A stretch of 64,000 nucleotides of DNA. Source: Cyrtodaria siliqua (lineage: Eukaryota; Mollusca; Bivalvia; Adapedonta; Hiatellidae). Location: NCBI GenBank assembly GCA_037043455.1, contig JAWPHD010004356.1, positions 124,001-188,000 on the forward strand. Reading direction: 5' to 3'. Both the position numbers and the translations under genes were made by a program. How positions within the stretch are numbered: position 1 is the stretch's first letter; each line of letters opens with the position of its first letter. Below are positions 62,430 to 64,000 of the stretch, in pieces. Below the pieces are notes generated by a model. It saw nothing but the letters and a program-made list of their open reading frames with translations, made no database searches and was not told the origin of the DNA.

Positions 62430-62510
62430 GGACATAATTCTCCTTTCTGGACTAACCTAAAATACGTCGGCCATATTACTTATCGTCATTCCTTTTTAAG
62501 AATTATGTCC
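62430..62510. repeat. Short inverted repeat
   Basis: GGACATAATTCT at 62,430-62,441 and AGAATTATGTCC at 62,499-62,510 form a 12-bp perfect stem around 57 bp. Possibly a tiny MITE. It lies 380 bp upstream of Kunitz exon 2. Confidence 0.65.
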
Positions 62511-62891
62511 CCTTTGTAGAATCCCATTGAAAGTGTATTAACAAAAGAAAAAAAAACCTCAAGTAATCACGAGTTTTTTACATGTAACTTGCAGTTTAAT
62601 ATGTTTTAAATTTTATCTAGACTGTTCTATACTAACGTAATAAAAGTGTGTATTAATCCATACTCAGCTAATGTCATACTCAGTATCGTGTGTGTATTGA
62701 TTTATTCACATATTTATCAAGTTTAAGGGTAGCGCTGCCTAGAAGCATTTCTAAATATAGAACACTGAAACTGTCATGCACACATATTCAAAATGATTTG
62801 AGTTCTAATTTTTATATTTTTCAAATGTAATCTCAACGGGATTGAACAAACGAAAACATAATCCTAAACTTGTGTTTCATTTCAATTTCAG

Positions 62892-63055
62892 TATGTACCA
62901 TGCCCCAAGACGGTGGACCATGTAAGGCGTACTTTCCAAGGTTTAGTTACAACCCGGCTACCATGCAATGTGAGGATTTTGTCTATGGAGGATGCTATGG
63001 AAACCAAAACAATTTTGTTACAGCAGATGCCTGTGCGAAAGCGTGCATGCCATAA
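62892..63055 (+). CDS. Kunitz/BPTI domain, exon 2 of secreted inhibitor
   Basis: After acceptor TTTCAATTTCAG the frame encodes a complete Kunitz domain and ends MP-stop. The cysteine spacing C-x8-C-x15-C-x7-C-x12-C-x3-C is exact for the family. Typical features are GPCKA around the reactive bond, FSYN, the FVYGGC signature and NNF before the fifth cysteine. The residue after Cys2 (P1) is Lys, which in this family predicts inhibition of trypsin-like serine proteases. The whole protein would be 100 residues: signal peptide, short linker, one domain, secreted to haemolymph, mucus or extrapallial space. The expected 3 disulfides are all present. Specificity is a family inference; some Kunitz folds have non-inhibitory roles. 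Confidence 0.92.
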
Positions 63056-63122
63056 ACCATTTAGCTTCCTTTGGTTAAATAAGTTTACACATTTTAACAT
63101 TGCGATTGTAGTGTTGCGGTGA

Positions 63123-63128
63123 AATAAA
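63123..63128 (+). promoter_or_regulatory. Polyadenylation signal of the Kunitz gene
   Basis: AATAAA lies 68 bp after the stop codon and is followed by a T-rich stretch, which suits a short 3' untranslated region. Confidence 0.7.
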
Positions 63129-64000
63129 TTCAATTTTATTCGTTTAACATTCATGTATCTTTTTCCTTGTATTTCATAATTACATCTCATTATAATAAAA
63201 AAATATTGCACTTTATATCATTTTAATTTGTTTCATTACTTCTCTGTGTACCAATCATAACATTTTCCTTTGACTTTCCGATGGTCACGTGATAGTTTTA
63301 CCACACTGTACGTGTCACAAGCCACCTTATTATTACAGCGTCTACTTTGTGACGCAATTTGCCTTTTTTTCTCACAACTTGTTTTTTTAAATTTTATTTA
63401 GAATGCAATTTGCAAGCATATGCTCCTTTGTCATATGGCTAATTTATCAATATCCTGAAATTCTGACTGCAATTATGGGTGGAAATTTTCATTAAAGGGG
63501 CACTGTCCATGAGCAGATAATAGCTCTCCGATTTGTATTTATAGATGTTCTATATAGTATGGCTTACGCAATACATCTGACCCATTTAACTCAGTTAGGA
63601 GCGCCTTCAGCTATTGCACACTCGGCCTATTATCATCCGTTATTGTAACTTTTGTGTTGGCTTCAAACTTGTACTATATTTAATAAATATTCAATAATGA
63701 TTGGTTTTTAATTTTATTCAACGTCATTATTTTATGTTTTATAAGCTTAAAGTTATGGGCATTGTCATTTAATTAAATCTAGTTGACGAACAGTGACAGT
63801 TTATCCATCAGCTGAACCGTCTGAATTGTAACCATCTCAATCATCAGGGTACTGACTGGTTGTAGAAGACACCTGTCAGTGAATAAAATCAGGGAGTACG
63901 TTATACCAACATCTCAAATTAGGCAGTTTTTACAGCCCCTTTTTACGGCTTTCTGTTATAATCAACATCACGAAATTACATTATTGACAAAGATAAATAT
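63129..64000. other. Downstream flank of the Kunitz gene
   Basis: No further exon or gene was recognised. AAAGGGGCACTGTCCATGAG near 63,495 resembles the start of small molluscan dispersed repeats, but this is weak. Confidence 0.4.

Larger units (their letters stand above)
15882..62891 (+). other. 47.0-kb intron of the Kunitz gene
   Basis: It begins GTATGT and ends TTTCAATTTCAG. All but about 4.5 kb is the foldback-like unit at 16,427-58,888, so the pre-insertion intron would have been of ordinary size. No further coding exon was recognised within it. Confidence 0.65.

Overview
The window is animal nuclear DNA. It is AT-rich, has spliceosomal introns and is dominated by repeats. A split SINE whose body resembles the V-SINE/RUDI type, other tRNA-derived SINEs and a GGGGTCA-rich dispersed repeat point to a mollusc, most likely a bivalve. 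That assignment rests on remembered repeat families and is tentative. Only two protein-coding loci are supportable, and most open frames are chance frames inside tandem repeats.

Left part (1-15,700). A broken HARBI1/Harbinger-type DDE nuclease gene lies on the minus strand, with exon-like blocks at 8,047-7,946, about 7,115-6,934 and 845-651. It has a frameshift and a premature stop. A 5.3-kb array of about 38-bp repeats (1,365-6,640) lies in its last intron. From 8,800 to 15,500 there are short local duplications, a hairpin, a tRNA-like sequence and a CA/CACG microsatellite, with no recognisable gene.

Kunitz gene (15,743-63,055, plus strand). Exon 1 encodes a signal peptide and a Pro/Thr-rich linker. 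Exon 2 encodes one complete Kunitz/BPTI domain with lysine at P1. The phases match (phase 1) across a 47.0-kb intron and give a predicted secreted protein of 100 residues.

Inside that intron, 16,427-58,888 reads as one 42.46-kb foldback-like unit. Its ends are inverted repeats (about 5 kb per arm), it is bordered by a 9-bp direct duplication (CCATTATTT), and it splits a SINE whose two halves lie at about 16,270-16,426 and 58,889-58,990. From outside inward each arm carries a tRNA-derived SINE, other repeats, decayed C2H2 zinc-finger linker fragments (HTGEKPY/F), then long arrays of 37-bp repeats. There are two diverged 37-bp families, called B and C here, which align in phase and grade into each other. 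Family C forms a nearly spacerless inverted pair of arrays, about 3.9 and 3.75 kb, meeting near 33,904. The right half is longer in parts because it contains a direct segmental duplication (about 38.2-39.3 kb and 43.9-45.1 kb), an additional B array and a younger inner inverted repeat (42,056-43,757 and 48,805-50,495).

Right part (58,889-64,000). This holds the SINE head, the rest of the intron with small hairpins and a GAAA microsatellite, Kunitz exon 2 and its polyadenylation signal at 63,123. All repeat boundaries were read by eye. Identities and copy numbers are estimates unless an exact offset is given.
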